From assembly GCF_000588875.1 (NCBI RefSeq), contig NZ_JEMV01000002.1, positions 124,001 through 188,000 of the forward strand: DNA of 64,000 nucleotides, written 5' to 3'. Shown here piece after piece: positions 38,145 through 47,681 of the stretch. This DNA comes from Sphingobium sp. Ant17 (GTDB lineage Bacteria; Pseudomonadota; Alphaproteobacteria; Sphingomonadales; Sphingomonadaceae). The notes under the pieces were generated by a model. It saw only the letters and a list, made by a program, of their open reading frames with translations, ran no database searches and was not told the origin of the DNA. The first letter of the stretch is position 1, and every line of letters begins with the position of its first letter. A program made the translations under genes and the position numbers.

Positions 38145-38751
38145 TTGGTTGCGGTGCAGCATGACAAGCGTGGAACAGTCGGGGAGAAGTCAGGCAAGGC
38201 CCGTATTCTGGCGGCGGCCCGCGAACTGTTCGACAGCCATGGCTTCCACCAGACATCGATGGCGGAACTCGCCACTGCTGCGCAGGTCTCGGTTGGCCAG
38301 ATTTATCGACTTTTCAAAGGTAAGGAAGATATTATCGAGGCGTTGGTGCATGCCGACGCGACGATGGTGCGAGGATATGGCTGCGTTGCGTCAGCGGCTG
38401 CAGGCTGGCGAATTGACGGTTGAACAGACGTTTGAACAATTATTGTTGCATACGATTGACGAAAAGAATGAGGCCCTGTCCTTCGACATATTGGCCGAGA
38501 GTTTCCGTAACGAGGCCGTTGGCGACACGATCGCGAATATGTGCATGCGGTTTCGCACCTATATCCGCGATTTCGCCTGTGCCGCCAATCCCGACCTATC
38601 GGGCGAAGCGTTGGAAGGCGCAGAGGAGGTGGTCCTGGCCTGCATGTTCGGGCTGGGCCATCGCAGCCTGTCGCGCCCAAAGCTGAGCGCGGCGGCGACC
38701 GGCACCTTGTCCGCGCGGATGATCATCGCCGCGTTGCGCGCCATCGGCTGA
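38145..38751 (+). CDS. TetR/AcrR-family repressor, frameshifted as read
   Basis: A ~201-residue regulator. The N-terminal part in one frame has ARILAAARELFDSHGFHQTS and VSVGQIYRLFKGKEDIIEALV, the TetR helix-turn-helix. The rest, EDMAALRQRLQAGELTVEQT to ALRAIG, is in another frame. The break is at 38368-38372 (GTGCGAGGAT): one extra base, or loss of a CG pair from GTGCGCGAGGAT. The TTG at 38145 has GGGG 8 bases upstream; no better start is seen. It is divergent from the RND operon, with a palindrome between, so it is the likely local repressor. It converges on the M16 protease gene. Confidence 0.87.
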
Positions 38752-38772
38752 TCGGCGGCTTGGGCCGCGCGA

Positions 38773-41662
38773 TTATTTCGCGGCCACACCGTCGGCCAAG
38801 ACGATCGCCGACCAGCTTTTGCCCGGCACGAGATATTTGCTTGCCAGCGCCTGTAACTGAGGCGCGGTGACGGTCAGCATATCCTGCCCCATCGTGTGCA
38901 TCGCCTGAACATAGCGGGGATCGTGCGTCGCGCCCTCCATCTGGTTCATCCAGAAGCGTTGCCGGTGCTCGCCCGTGCCAATAATTGCCGCATCGGCGCG
39001 ACCGCCCGCTGCAATTCATCGTCACTGACAGGATTTTTCACCAGGTCGGCCGCCGTGCTTTTTACGACGTCGTAGAAATAGGCGATGCGATCCGGCCGGA
39101 CCTGGCTGGTGACCAGTATATAGCCGCCATTCTCATAGGAGAAAGGCAGCTATTCTGGACACTTGGCGAATAGGCCGCGCCTTCGGCCGAGCGCAGCCGG
39201 TCAAACAGGCGATCGTTGAAGATCTGGGTGAGGATTTCCAGCTGGCGCGCTTCCTTTTGCAGGGCAAAGCCCCCTGCCGTCGGCCAGGCCATCACTGCGG
39301 CAGCCTGTTCCTTGTCGCCTTTGTGGCGCAGAACCACCGGCGTTTTGACAGGTGCGGGGAAGTTCATCGCGCGGTTGGCGGCGGGCGCGGGCTCGTCGGA
39401 CCGGGGCGGCAAGGCGCCAAAGGTCGCGGCGACCGCCTGGATCGCATCCTCTGCCTTCACATGACCGAATATCTGAACCTCGATCGGCCCCGATGCCAGC
39501 ACAGGCTCCCACACCGCGCGGAAATCCTGCGGCGTCAGCGCCGCAATCTCTTCGCGCGACGGCGTGCGGAAACGCACATCCTTATCATGCAACAACCAGT
39601 TAAGGTCGCGCCCCAACACGGCGTCGGGCGATTGCGACATGGCGTCATAGGCAAGCATCGCGCCCGTCTTCACCCGCTCGATCGGCGCAGGATCCCAGCC
39701 CGGCATGGCGAGCTTGGTCGCGAACAGGCGCAACTGGTCCCGATAATCCGCCGGCCGGGTCACGGCCTGTAATTCGAAGGCATCATCGTCGATGGCGAAC
39801 TCCATGCCCATGCGGCGGCCATTGGTCAGTTCGTCCAATTCGCGCTGGCCCAGCTTGCCGATACCGCTGGCGACGAGCGCATAGCCCCCTGCCCAGCTCG
39901 CCACTGGCTTGGTCGGCGAAAAACTCTGCTGCCCATGGCCGAAGCGGACATTGATCCGCACCTTTTCCGTCTCGGCATCATTGGCGAACAGGGTCAGTTT
40001 AACGCCGTTCGAGAAGGTTATGCTTTCCATGCCGGGCAAGCCGACGGCGCTGCGCGATACGACCGTGGCCGGTGCGCCCAAGGTGGGCAGGTCATCCATC
40101 GTCACCGGCTTTTCCGCCAGCCGGACGTTGGTGGCCGCCTTGACCGGGGCGGCAACGGCGGCCGCGAGGCGGGCATCGGTTCCCGCCTCCACCTTGCCGG
40201 TCACCAGCAGGGCACGAAAGACGTCGGCGGAAAAGAGCCGCCGGGTGGAATCCAATATCTTCTGCGGGGTCATGGCGGGCTTGCCGGCGCGGAATATCTC
40301 CACGGCGGCCTGCGGGCTGACGGTAGTTTCCCGAATATCGACGGCGCTCACCAGATCGCTCGCCTGACTGGCACTGGCTTGCGTATCGGCATTTTCGACC
40401 TGGATCGACAGGGCGGTGTCCATTTGCGCATATTCGCGGTCGATTTCCAGCTGGCTGGGCGGGCTTGCCTTGGCATCTTCCACGATGGCGCGCACATCGG
40501 TCAGCGCCTTTTCCCAATCATCATTGGCGGGAATGATCGACATGAAGGTGCCGTCTGCCGAACGGCTGACATCCTGCTGCTCGACACTGGCCTGCAGGAA
40601 ACTCCCCCCTGCCCGCGCCGCCTGTTCCAACCGGCGGCTGATGATCTGCAGCGCCAGCATGTCGGTCAGCTTGTCCTGATTATAGACGATCGTGTCGGCG
40701 CGCGGCTTCCAGGGACGCAACCAGGCGGCGGTGAGGCCGACCGGCGCGCCGGGTTCGACCAAGACACGCGTCGCGGGGCTTTTGGGATCGGGCTTGCCGA
40801 AATCGGGCATGGGTGCCCCTTTGCCCGCCACGGTCCAGGCCGCGAAATTGTCGCGGATGAGTTGCTCGGCCTGCGCGGGGTCGATATCGCCCGCGATCGC
40901 GATCACTGTATTTTCAGGGCGATACCAGCGCTGGTGAAAGGCAGTCATCGCCTTGGCGGTCGCGGCGTTCAACGTGGCGACGGTGCCGATTGGCGAATGA
41001 TCGGCCAAAGGCTGCTTGGCGAAGAAATGCTGGCGGCTGGCATCGGATATCCGCATTTGGGCACCCTCGCTTTCCCGCCGCTCGGCCAATACCACGGCGC
41101 GCTCAGCGGCGATGGCGCTATCGACGATGTTGGGATCAGCCATCATGCCCGAAAGAATTTTCAAACTTTCGCCAAGGCTTGCCTGCGTGGCTTGGGGCAA
41201 GTCGAGTGCGTAAGTCGTGCCGGTCGGCGACGTTATAGCGTTGCTGTCGCTGCCGAAGGTCACACCCAAACGTTGCCAAATCCGTTTGGATTCGCCGTCC
41301 GGCACGTGGCGCGACCCGCGCATCGTAAGATGCTCCATATAATGGGCATATCCCATTTCATCGGACCGCTCCATGAGCGACCCTGCGTCGATCCGCAGCC
41401 GCACAGACACCTGACCCGGCGGCACACCATTGCGACGGATCGCATAGCGCAAACCATTGGACAGCGTACCGAAATGCCACGCGGCATCGATCGGCACATC
41501 GCTATTTTGGTAAAGCCAGGGGCGGGTTTCGGCCTGCGATGCGCCCGACCTGGCAAGCGCCGTTGGCGTTTCGGTTTGGGCCGAAAGCGGCGCGGTCGAA
41601 ACCGACAGCAGCAGGGCGAGGACGGAGAGCGAAGCAGCCGAACGGCGGGGGGAAAAATGCAT
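38773..41662 (-). CDS. M16-family zinc protease (pitrilysin type), two frameshifts as read
   Basis: An exported ~960-residue protein made of two M16 halves. The signal peptide ends near LSAQ. The inverted zinc motif HYMEH is at about residue 108, with the distal Glu in ERAVVLAERRESEG. The N-terminal frame runs to 39062. One base lost at 39147-39150 (TGCCTT for TGGCCTT) moves it to SYENGGYILVTSQVRPDRIAY. A second loss near 38956 moves it again to FWMNQMEGATHD, then a TAA at 38773. It is probably periplasmic. It is unlinked to other M16 genes here and converges on tetR. Confidence 0.9.
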
Positions 41663-41719
41663 AGGCGTCGGAGCCTAGCGACAGTTTCCTGAATGGCCAC
41701 TGACAATCATCGTCACGAC

Positions 41720-41771
41720 GGGAGACTGTTTCTCCCATCGGGTAGAGCGTGCCGGGAACCTGTCCCGGCAC
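41720..41771. other. Two tandem perfect hairpins between the helicase and protease genes
   Basis: GGGAGA/TCTCCC (5-base loop) at 41720-41736 and GTGCCGGGA/TCCCGGCAC (5-base loop) at 41749-41771. They lie after the DEAD-box stop and before the protease start. No T run follows on either strand. They could end or protect the helicase transcript. Confidence 0.6.
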
Positions 41772-41783
41772 GCGCCATCCTGA

Positions 41784-43169
41784 TTATACGCGCGGTGCGC
41801 CGGTGCGCTGAACGGCGCTCTTGTGCGCGCCGACCGGGCCGCCGCTGCGACGACGACGGAAGGGGCGCTTCTCACCACCCTCCGCTTCAGGGCGATGGGC
41901 GCGATCCGGGGTGCCGCGCGATTGCTTCTGGCCGTCCTGATATTTGCGCTGACCATCGGCGCGACGCGCCTGTTGCTGCGGCGACTGGCTCGGACCCTTT
42001 TTGGGAGCCGCGGGCTTTGGCATGTTGCGCACCGCTTCCATGAAATTCTCAGGCAGCGCTTCGATTTCCAGCTTTACGCGGGTCGTCTTTTCGATCGACT
42101 TGAGGAAAGGCCGCTCGTCATCCGCCACGAAGCTGATCGCGATGCCCTCAGCCCCGGCGCGCGCGGTGCGGCCGATGCGGTGGACATATTGTTCGGCCAC
42201 ATTAGGAATTTCAAAGTTGATGACGTGGGACACGCCCGACACGTCGATACCGCGCGCAGCGATATCGGTCGCAACCAACAGCTTGACCTTGCCCTGACGG
42301 AACGCCTGCAACGCGGTGGTGCGCTGACCCTGGCTCTTGTTGCCATGGATCGCGAAAGCGTCGATCCCGGCACCTTCCAGGAAGCGCACGACGCGGTCGG
42401 CCCCATGTTTGGTGCGGGTGAAGATCAGCGCGCGGTCGATATCTTCGCTCTTGAGCATCAGATGGAGCAGCGCCTGCTTTTCCGCCTGGTTCACGAAGAT
42501 CGCGCGTTGGCGCACACGCTCTGCGGTGGTCGATTGCGGCGCGACGCTGACCTTGATCGGATCATTGAGGAACTGGGCGGCGAGCGCCTCGATTTCCTTG
42601 GGCATGGTGGCCGAGAAGAAGAGATTCTGCCGTTCGCGCGGCAACATCTTGGCGACGCGCTTCAAGGGATGAATGAAGCCCATGTCCATCATCTGGTCGG
42701 CTTCGTCGAGGACGAAGATTTCCGTGTCCTTGATGGTGAAGGCGCGCTGGTCGATCAGATCGAGCAGGCGGCCGGGCGTTGCGACGACGATGTCGACGCC
42801 ACCGGCCAGCACGCGGATCTGCTTGTTGATCGGCACGCCGCCGAATACGGTCTCGACGCTCAGCTTGAGGAAGCGGCCATAGTCGCGGAAGCTCTGCGCG
42901 ATCTGCGCGGCCAGTTCGCGGGTCGGCGCCAACACCAGCATACGACAGCCCTTGAGCGGCGTGACCTTAGGGTTGCGGGCGAAATAGTCGAGGCTGGGCA
43001 GCGCGAACGCCGCCGTCTTGCCCGTGCCGGTCTGCGCGATGCCGCACAGATCCTTGCCTTCCAGCAGCGCCGGAATGGCTTTCTGCTGGATCGGCGTCGG
43101 GGTGACGTAGTTTTTGGAGGCGAGCGCCTTCATGATCGGCTCAGCCAGACCAAGTTCGTTGAATTGCAT
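41784..43169 (-). CDS. DEAD-box RNA helicase (RhlE-like)
   Basis: A 461-residue ATP-dependent RNA helicase. Motifs in order: a Q motif (TPTPIQQKAIP), AQTGTGKT (Walker A), PTRELAAQI, TPGRLLD, DEAD, SAT, TDIAARGIDV and HRIGRTARAG. The basic, low-complexity C-terminal tail (about residues 380-461) is rich in Gln, Arg and Lys and probably binds RNA. The ATG at 43169 gives MQFNELGLAEPI; the longer start at 43220 is rejected. A 300-base gap upstream hints at a long leader, as in cold-induced helicases, though I cannot show this. Confidence 0.93.
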   Translation of the reverse strand: MQFNELGLAEPIMKALASKNYVTPTPIQQKAIPALLEGKDLCGIAQTGTGKTAAFALPSLDYFARNPKVTPLKGCRMLVLAPTRELAAQIAQSFRDYGRFLKLSVETVFGGVPINKQIRVLAGGVDIVVATPGRLLDLIDQRAFTIKDTEIFVLDEADQMMDMGFIHPLKRVAKMLPRERQNLFFSATMPKEIEALAAQFLNDPIKVSVAPQSTTAERVRQRAIFVNQAEKQALLHLMLKSEDIDRALIFTRTKHGADRVVRFLEGAGIDAFAIHGNKSQGQRTTALQAFRQGKVKLLVATDIAARGIDVSGVSHVINFEIPNVAEQYVHRIGRTARAGAEGIAISFVADDERPFLKSIEKTTRVKLEIEALPENFMEAVRNMPKPAAPKKGPSQSPQQQARRADGQRKYQDGQKQSRGTPDRAHRPEAEGGEKRPFRRRRSGGPVGAHKSAVQRTGAPRV

Positions 43170-43417
43170 GTATAAACTCACAAGTGGGCCATGCGCCAAC
43201 CTGATCTGCGGACGCAGCAAGGGCGCTAAGGCGGGTTACGAAACGACCCGCGTGAAAAGGGAAGCCTCAAGCTTAACGCAGACTCTCATTGGCCGGTCCG
43301 TGAGCCCTTTGTGGCTGCTTCAGCCACCATAGGTTTGCGGACGATCACGCTGCCAATCGCTGTGGAGCCAAAATGGCCCCTCTGCTGCGCTGCAACGCAT
43401 ATGGCGAAGTCGCAGGC
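43170..43417. other. Gap upstream of the helicase, no gene seen
   Basis: No convincing gene on either strand. The region must hold the helicase promoter and leader. I find no recognisable riboswitch or strong promoter. Confidence 0.6.
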
Positions 43418-43453
43418 AAAAAGCAAGCGGCCGCGACATCATGCCGCGACCGC
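43418..43453 (-). terminator. Rho-independent terminator after the pyridoxamine-oxidase-like gene
   Basis: GCGGTCGCG and CGCGGCCGC pair (one mismatch) over an ATGATGT-like loop at 43427-43453, followed on the minus strand by TTGCTTTTTG. Confidence 0.75.
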
Positions 43454-43474
43454 CTGTTTACTCGTGGAATATGA

Positions 43475-43945
43475 TCAGAGCTTTATTTCGACATGCTTGG
43501 TCTTCAGCTCATCGCGCACGTCGCCGCCGAACATCATCTTGAATACGCCCGTCAGCGACATGTCCGCGCGCCAGATTTCGGCGGTGCCAAGATCGAAGCG
43601 CAGCATCAACAGGTTCGGATCATTGCGCCCACCCGGATACCAGGCTTCGACCTGCTTGGACCAATGCCGATCGATCACCACCGGGTCGGTTTCTTCGGTC
43701 AACGTCCCGTCTATGCAGGCGAACAGGTCATGATCCTTTGCCGAATATTGCGCCATGGCGGCACCACCGGGGGCCAATCGATTATCCTTGCTGGTATAGA
43801 ACCAGAAGCAATGATTGGCGTCGGGGTCGAGTTGGGCGGTCATCGGCAGGCTATGTTCATGGCTGTTCTGCAGCCCGATCATCAGGAATGGACTGCTGGC
43901 CAGATCGCTCCAGAAACGGTCGCGAATTTCGGAATGGGTGCTCAT
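43475..43945 (-). CDS. Pyridoxamine 5'-phosphate oxidase-related (general stress type) protein
   Basis: A 156-residue single-domain split-barrel protein. SPFLMIGLQNS, FWFYTSKDNRLA, DGTLTEETDP and KQVEAWYPGGRNDPNLLMLRF match the general-stress-protein-26-like branch of the family. It probably binds FMN or a related flavin; the substrate is unknown. The ATG at 43945 has AGGAGAG upstream and gives MSTHSEIRDRF. It is divergent from the NfuA-type gene and has its own terminator. Confidence 0.86.
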   Translation of the reverse strand: MSTHSEIRDRFWSDLASSPFLMIGLQNSHEHSLPMTAQLDPDANHCFWFYTSKDNRLAPGGAAMAQYSAKDHDLFACIDGTLTEETDPVVIDRHWSKQVEAWYPGGRNDPNLLMLRFDLGTAEIWRADMSLTGVFKMMFGGDVRDELKTKHVEIKL

Positions 43946-44040
43946 TGAGGCTCTCCTGTTGCGTCCTTCAATCAATCAATGGCCGCCTGCGAAGTTCCCC
44001 ACCGCTTGATCTTGCCGCTGCTTGTCGCCACATAGCGTTC

Positions 44041-44616
44041 ATGCTGATCGAGACCGAACTGACGCCCAACCCGGCGACCATCAAATTCCTCCCCGGCCGC
44101 ACCGTGATGGGGGCAGGTACGCGCGATTTCGCGACGCCGGAAGAAGCCGAGGCGTCGCCTCTCGCCGATGCCCTGTTCGGGCTGGGTGATGTGACCGGCG
44201 TGTTCTTCGGCAGCGATTTTATTTCGGTTACGATCGCACCGGGATCGGAATGGGCCTATGTGAAGCCGGACATTCTGGCGACTTTGCTGGAGCATTTTTC
44301 CGCCAACATGCCGCTCTTCAAGGCGGGCTCTGCTGCCGAGATTAGCGTACCGGGCGATGAGGGCAGCTTTGGCGACGACCCGGAAGATGCCGAGATCGTC
44401 GAGCAGATCCGCGAATTGATCGATACGCGCGTGCGTCCCGCCGTTGCCAATGATGGCGGCGACATCATCTATCGCGGCTTCGACAAGGGCACGGTCTATC
44501 TCAAGATGCAGGGGGCTTGCGCGGGTTGCCCGTCGTCCACCGCGACGCTCAAGAACGGCATCGAACAGTTGCTCAAACATTATGTTCCCGAAGTCACGGA
44601 AGTGCGCGCCGTCTGA
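44041..44616 (+). CDS. nfuA: NfuA-type iron-sulfur cluster carrier
   Basis: A 191-residue protein with an Nfu N-terminal domain (ELTPNPATIKFLPGR) and a C-terminal NifU-like domain (TRVRPAVANDGGDIIYRGF, then CAGCPSS with the CxxC that holds a 4Fe-4S cluster between two subunits). It hands clusters to target proteins. The ATG at 44041 gives MLIETEL; no strong ribosome site is seen. It lies 86 bases before tsaB. Confidence 0.93.
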   Translation: MLIETELTPNPATIKFLPGRTVMGAGTRDFATPEEAEASPLADALFGLGDVTGVFFGSDFISVTIAPGSEWAYVKPDILATLLEHFSANMPLFKAGSAAEISVPGDEGSFGDDPEDAEIVEQIRELIDTRVRPAVANDGGDIIYRGFDKGTVYLKMQGACAGCPSSTATLKNGIEQLLKHYVPEVTEVRAV

Positions 44617-44702
44617 TCCGCGCCTGTCATTTGGCAAATCGCGCCTGATCGACTAACCGCTAGGCGAATCCGCTCTTTTGCGGAGCCTAAAGGGAGTATG
44701 GT

Positions 44703-45332
44703 TTGCGCCTGCTGGTGATCGACACTGCGACACAGGCTTTGTCTGTGGCGTTGTTGGAAAACGGCGCGCCGATCGGCCGCCATCATGAGATCGTCGGCCG
44801 CGGCCACGCCGAAGCCTTGCTGCCCGCCATTGCCGCGCTGCCCGACGGTGGTCGCGCCGACGCCATTGCGGTGGATGTCGGGCCAGGCAGCTTTACCGGG
44901 GTTCGCATCGGGATAGCAGCAGCCCGCGCGCTTGCGCTGGCGTGGCAGCTGCCGCTTTCCGGCTACAGCGCGCCCTCCATGATCGCCGCCAGCGCCGCGC
45001 GCCAGCATAGGGGCGATGATCCGATCATCGTGACCATCACCGGAGGCCACGGCGAACTATTCTGGCAAGCGTTCACCAGCGACGGCATGGCGGCGACTGG
45101 GCCGATCCAGTCCACGCCGATCCCCATCCTGGCAAACCAGATCACCGCGCCCGTCATCTATGGCACGGGTGCCGAAGCGTTGGTCACGGCACGGGGCGCG
45201 GGCGCGGCCCAAACCATTTATCCCGATGCGGCCGACTATCCACTGATTGCGGCTCTGCCCCCCTTGCCCTCGACACCGCTCTATGGCCGAGGGGCCGATG
45301 CCAAGACAATGGCGGAGCGTGCAACATCATGA
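44703..45332 (+). CDS. tsaB: tRNA threonylcarbamoyladenosine biosynthesis protein TsaB
   Basis: A 209-residue ASKHA-fold protein that partners TsaD in adding threonylcarbamoyl to A37 of ANN-decoding tRNAs. It has LLVIDTATQALSVAL, HAEALLPAI and VDVGPGSFTGVRIGIAAARAL. It starts with TTG at 44703, with GGGAG 7 bases upstream. The stop overlaps the rimI start by four bases (ATGA). Confidence 0.93.
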   Translation: MRLLVIDTATQALSVALLENGAPIGRHHEIVGRGHAEALLPAIAALPDGGRADAIAVDVGPGSFTGVRIGIAAARALALAWQLPLSGYSAPSMIAASAARQHRGDDPIIVTITGGHGELFWQAFTSDGMAATGPIQSTPIPILANQITAPVIYGTGAEALVTARGAGAAQTIYPDAADYPLIAALPPLPSTPLYGRGADAKTMAERATS

Positions 45333-45807
45333 TGCCCAATCTATTCTTCGACACCTATGACGAAGGGGAGCGCAACGCCATCGCCGACGCCATGACGGTG
45401 ATGGAAGCCGCGTTCGACCCGGTATTTGGTGAAGCCTGGACCGCAGCGCAACTTTCCGGCGTCATGATGATGCCGGGCACCTGGCTGACAGTCGTGCGGA
45501 TCGACGCCGCCCCATTGGGCTTTGCCTGGTGCGATCAGTATTGGATGAATGCGAACTGTTACTGCTCGCGGTTGATCCGCTGTGGCGCGGACGTGGTGTC
45601 GGCGAAGCACTGTTGCGCGACAGTCTGATCCGGGCACGCCGTAGGGGCATCACGTCGATGAACCTGGAAGTGCGGTCCTCCAATAACGCCATAAAACTAT
45701 ACGAAAAAAGCGGGTTTGAATATGTGCATCGTCGTCCCGGTTACTATCGCGGTAACGATGGACAACTTCATGATGCTCTAAGCTTTCGTATTGATATGCG
45801 GATATAA
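45329..45807 (+). CDS. rimI: Ribosomal-protein-alanine N-acetyltransferase, frameshifted as read
   Basis: A ~159-residue GNAT acetyltransferase that modifies the N terminus of ribosomal protein S18. The first part (to ~45526) has MEAAFDPVFGEAWTAAQL and APLGFA. The rest, in another frame, has LLLLAVDPLWRGRGVGEALL (acetyl-CoA loop), LEVRSSNNAIKLYEKSGF and RRPGYYRG. The break is at 45524-45527, where GCCTGG should read GCCCTGG. It directly follows tsaB. Confidence 0.92.
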
Positions 45808-45920
45808 CCCTCTAGCCCCTTGCGAAATCAGCCCATGAGGTCTAGCGGAGACATACCGCTGCAGAAAATCAATTTCCGCGGACGGGTCGCATTATAAAAG
45901 CCTTCGTAGGAAATAGATAA

Positions 45921-46349
45921 ATGGAAACCGAATCGGCACAGAGCGAACTGCTCATCACTTTGACTTCCGACATCGTCGCGGCGCATGTCTCCAACAATAG
46001 CGTTGCAGTATCGGACGTCGCCACTTTGATTCAGAATGTTCATGGTGCTTTGTTGGCGCTGAACGAACCGGTCGTCGCGCCTGAAGTCAAGCCGGAGCCC
46101 GCTGTGTCGGTCCGCTCTTCGATCAAGCCCGACTTCATAATTTGCCTGGAAGATGGCAAGAAGCTCAAGATGCTCAAGCGCCATCTGGTGACGCATTATC
46201 AGATGACCCCGGACGATTATCGCGCCAAATGGGGCCTGCCGGCCGACTATCCCATGGTTGCCCCCAACTATGCCGAACAGCGCCGCAACCTGGCGAAGAA
46301 GATTGGCCTGGGCACCAAGCGCCGCCGGACTGCCCGCGTCGCAAAATAA
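45921..46349 (+). CDS. mucR: MucR/Ros-family zinc-finger transcriptional regulator
   Basis: A 142-residue protein with the single zinc-finger and basic region of the MucR/Ros family: FIICLEDGKKLKMLKRH, LVTHYQMTPDDYRAKWGLP, MVAPNYAEQRRNLAKKIGLG. The presumed zinc ligands are one Cys, one Asp/Glu position and the two His. MucR proteins are global, H-NS-like regulators in alphaproteobacteria (surface polysaccharide, motility, cell cycle). It sits on its own between rimI and fur, with an AGGA site 9 bases before the ATG and a terminator after it. Confidence 0.92.
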   Translation: METESAQSELLITLTSDIVAAHVSNNSVAVSDVATLIQNVHGALLALNEPVVAPEVKPEPAVSVRSSIKPDFIICLEDGKKLKMLKRHLVTHYQMTPDDYRAKWGLPADYPMVAPNYAEQRRNLAKKIGLGTKRRRTARVAK

Positions 46350-46378
46350 CCACGCGCCCGCATGGATATGGGAAAGCA

Positions 46379-46404
46379 GGGGTGCATCGCTGATGCGCCC
46401 CTTT
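46379..46404 (+). terminator. Rho-independent terminator after mucR
   Basis: GGGGTGCATC and GATGCGCCCC form a 10-bp stem (one G-U pair) with a 3-base loop, followed by TTT. Confidence 0.8.
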
Positions 46405-46486
46405 CCTGTATCTGGCCTTTCCTGTCCCTGGAAAAGCCGCTAGGCATAAGCCCAATTCCCTGGACTTTCCATTTGAGCGAGCCTTC

Positions 46487-46909
46487 ATGAACCGCAAGAT
46501 CGACGTCGAAGCCCTGTGCCATGAAAAAGGCCTTCGCATCACCGAACAACGGCGCGTGATCGCGCAGGTGTTGAGCGACGCCATGGATCACCCCGATGTC
46601 GAGGAATTGCACAAGCGGTCGGCCATGATCGATCCCGGCATCTCGATCGCCACGGTGTACCGCACCGTCCGCCTGTTCGAGGAAGCGGGGATTTTGGAGC
46701 GGCATGATTTCGGTGATGGTCGCGCCCGCTACGAGGCGGCACCGGAATCGCATCACGATCATCTGATCGACGTTGAAACCGGCAATGTCATCGAATTCGT
46801 CGATCCAGAGCTGGAACAGCTGCAAAAGCAGATCGCCGAGAAACTGGGTTTCCGGCTGGTCGATCATCGCATGGAATTATACGGCGTCGCGCTCGAACGG
46901 AAGAACTGA
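46487..46909 (+). CDS. fur: Ferric uptake regulator (Fur)
   Basis: A 140-residue Fur-family repressor with CHEKGLRITEQRRVIAQVL and ISIATVYRTVRLFEEAG (DNA-binding helix) and the metal region RARYEAAPESHHDHLID. Unlike the Zur-like protein at 13044, it has no CxxC pairs, as in several alphaproteobacterial Fur/Mur proteins. Iron or manganese sensing cannot be told apart from sequence alone. The ATG at 46487 follows mucR's terminator; plsC follows after 13 bases. Confidence 0.9.
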   Translation: MNRKIDVEALCHEKGLRITEQRRVIAQVLSDAMDHPDVEELHKRSAMIDPGISIATVYRTVRLFEEAGILERHDFGDGRARYEAAPESHHDHLIDVETGNVIEFVDPELEQLQKQIAEKLGFRLVDHRMELYGVALERKN

Positions 46910-46922
46910 CGCGCTGGCCCCT

Positions 46923-47672
46923 GTGCGACGCACGGTCCGCATAGCAGCGCTGGTCGCCAGCCTGCTTGCCTGCCTGCTCCCCCATCTGCTCTGGAAACTG
47001 GCCAGGCGGCAATCGCCCTGGCCGCGCCGCTTCCTGGCGTTAGCGACGCGCGCGATTGGTGTGCGCGTGGAGATTGCCGGGCAGCCGCATGATGGTGACA
47101 TGTTCCTGCTCGCCAATCATGTCAGCTGGATCGACATATTGGTGCTCGGCGGCGCAACCGGCGCAGCCTTCGTCGCGCATGACGGGATCGCGCGCTGGCC
47201 GGTGGTCGGCTGGTTGGCAGCGCAGAATAATACGCTGTTCGTGGCACGCGAACGGCGCGGCGCGCTATCCCACCAACTCGATGCTTTGCGCGCCGCCTTG
47301 CAGGGGCATCAGCCGGTCGCGCTCTTCCCCGAAGGCACCACCAGCGACGGCAGCGGCCTGCTGCCGTTCAAACCCTCGCTGCTCGCCGTCCTTCTTCCCC
47401 CTCCTCGCGCCGTGCTGATCCAGCCGGTGCATATCGACTATGGCGCGGCGACCGGCGAGATCGCCTGGCATGGCGATGAACCGGCAGGCACCAACGCTTG
47501 GCGTGTGCTCGGCCGCAAGGGGCCACTGGTGGTCACGCTGCGTTTTCTGCCGCCGTTCGACCCGGCGACCTGCGCTGATCGCAAGGTCATTGCAGCCACC
47601 GCGCGCGAAAGGATCGCCGCGAGCATTGCCCTGCACCAGCGCCCTTTCGCTTATGCCCCGCCCTCTATATAG
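46923..47672 (+). CDS. plsC: 1-acyl-sn-glycerol-3-phosphate acyltransferase (PlsC family)
   Basis: A 249-residue membrane acyltransferase that makes phosphatidic acid. An N-terminal helix (ALVASLLACLLPHLLW) is followed by the catalytic HxxxxD motif in LANHVSWIDI and by LFPEGTTSDG. The GTG start at 46923 lies 13 bases after the fur stop; the longer frame reads through fur. It is followed closely by miaB. Confidence 0.86.
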   Translation: MRRTVRIAALVASLLACLLPHLLWKLARRQSPWPRRFLALATRAIGVRVEIAGQPHDGDMFLLANHVSWIDILVLGGATGAAFVAHDGIARWPVVGWLAAQNNTLFVARERRGALSHQLDALRAALQGHQPVALFPEGTTSDGSGLLPFKPSLLAVLLPPPRAVLIQPVHIDYGAATGEIAWHGDEPAGTNAWRVLGRKGPLVVTLRFLPPFDPATCADRKVIAATARERIAASIALHQRPFAYAPPSI

Positions 47673-47681
47673 CTGGTGGCC

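Noticed and set aside
44617..44702. TCCGC/GCGGA hairpin before tsaB as a terminator or riboswitch
   Set aside because: Five base pairs only, and no known aptamer pattern; it may simply be part of the leader.
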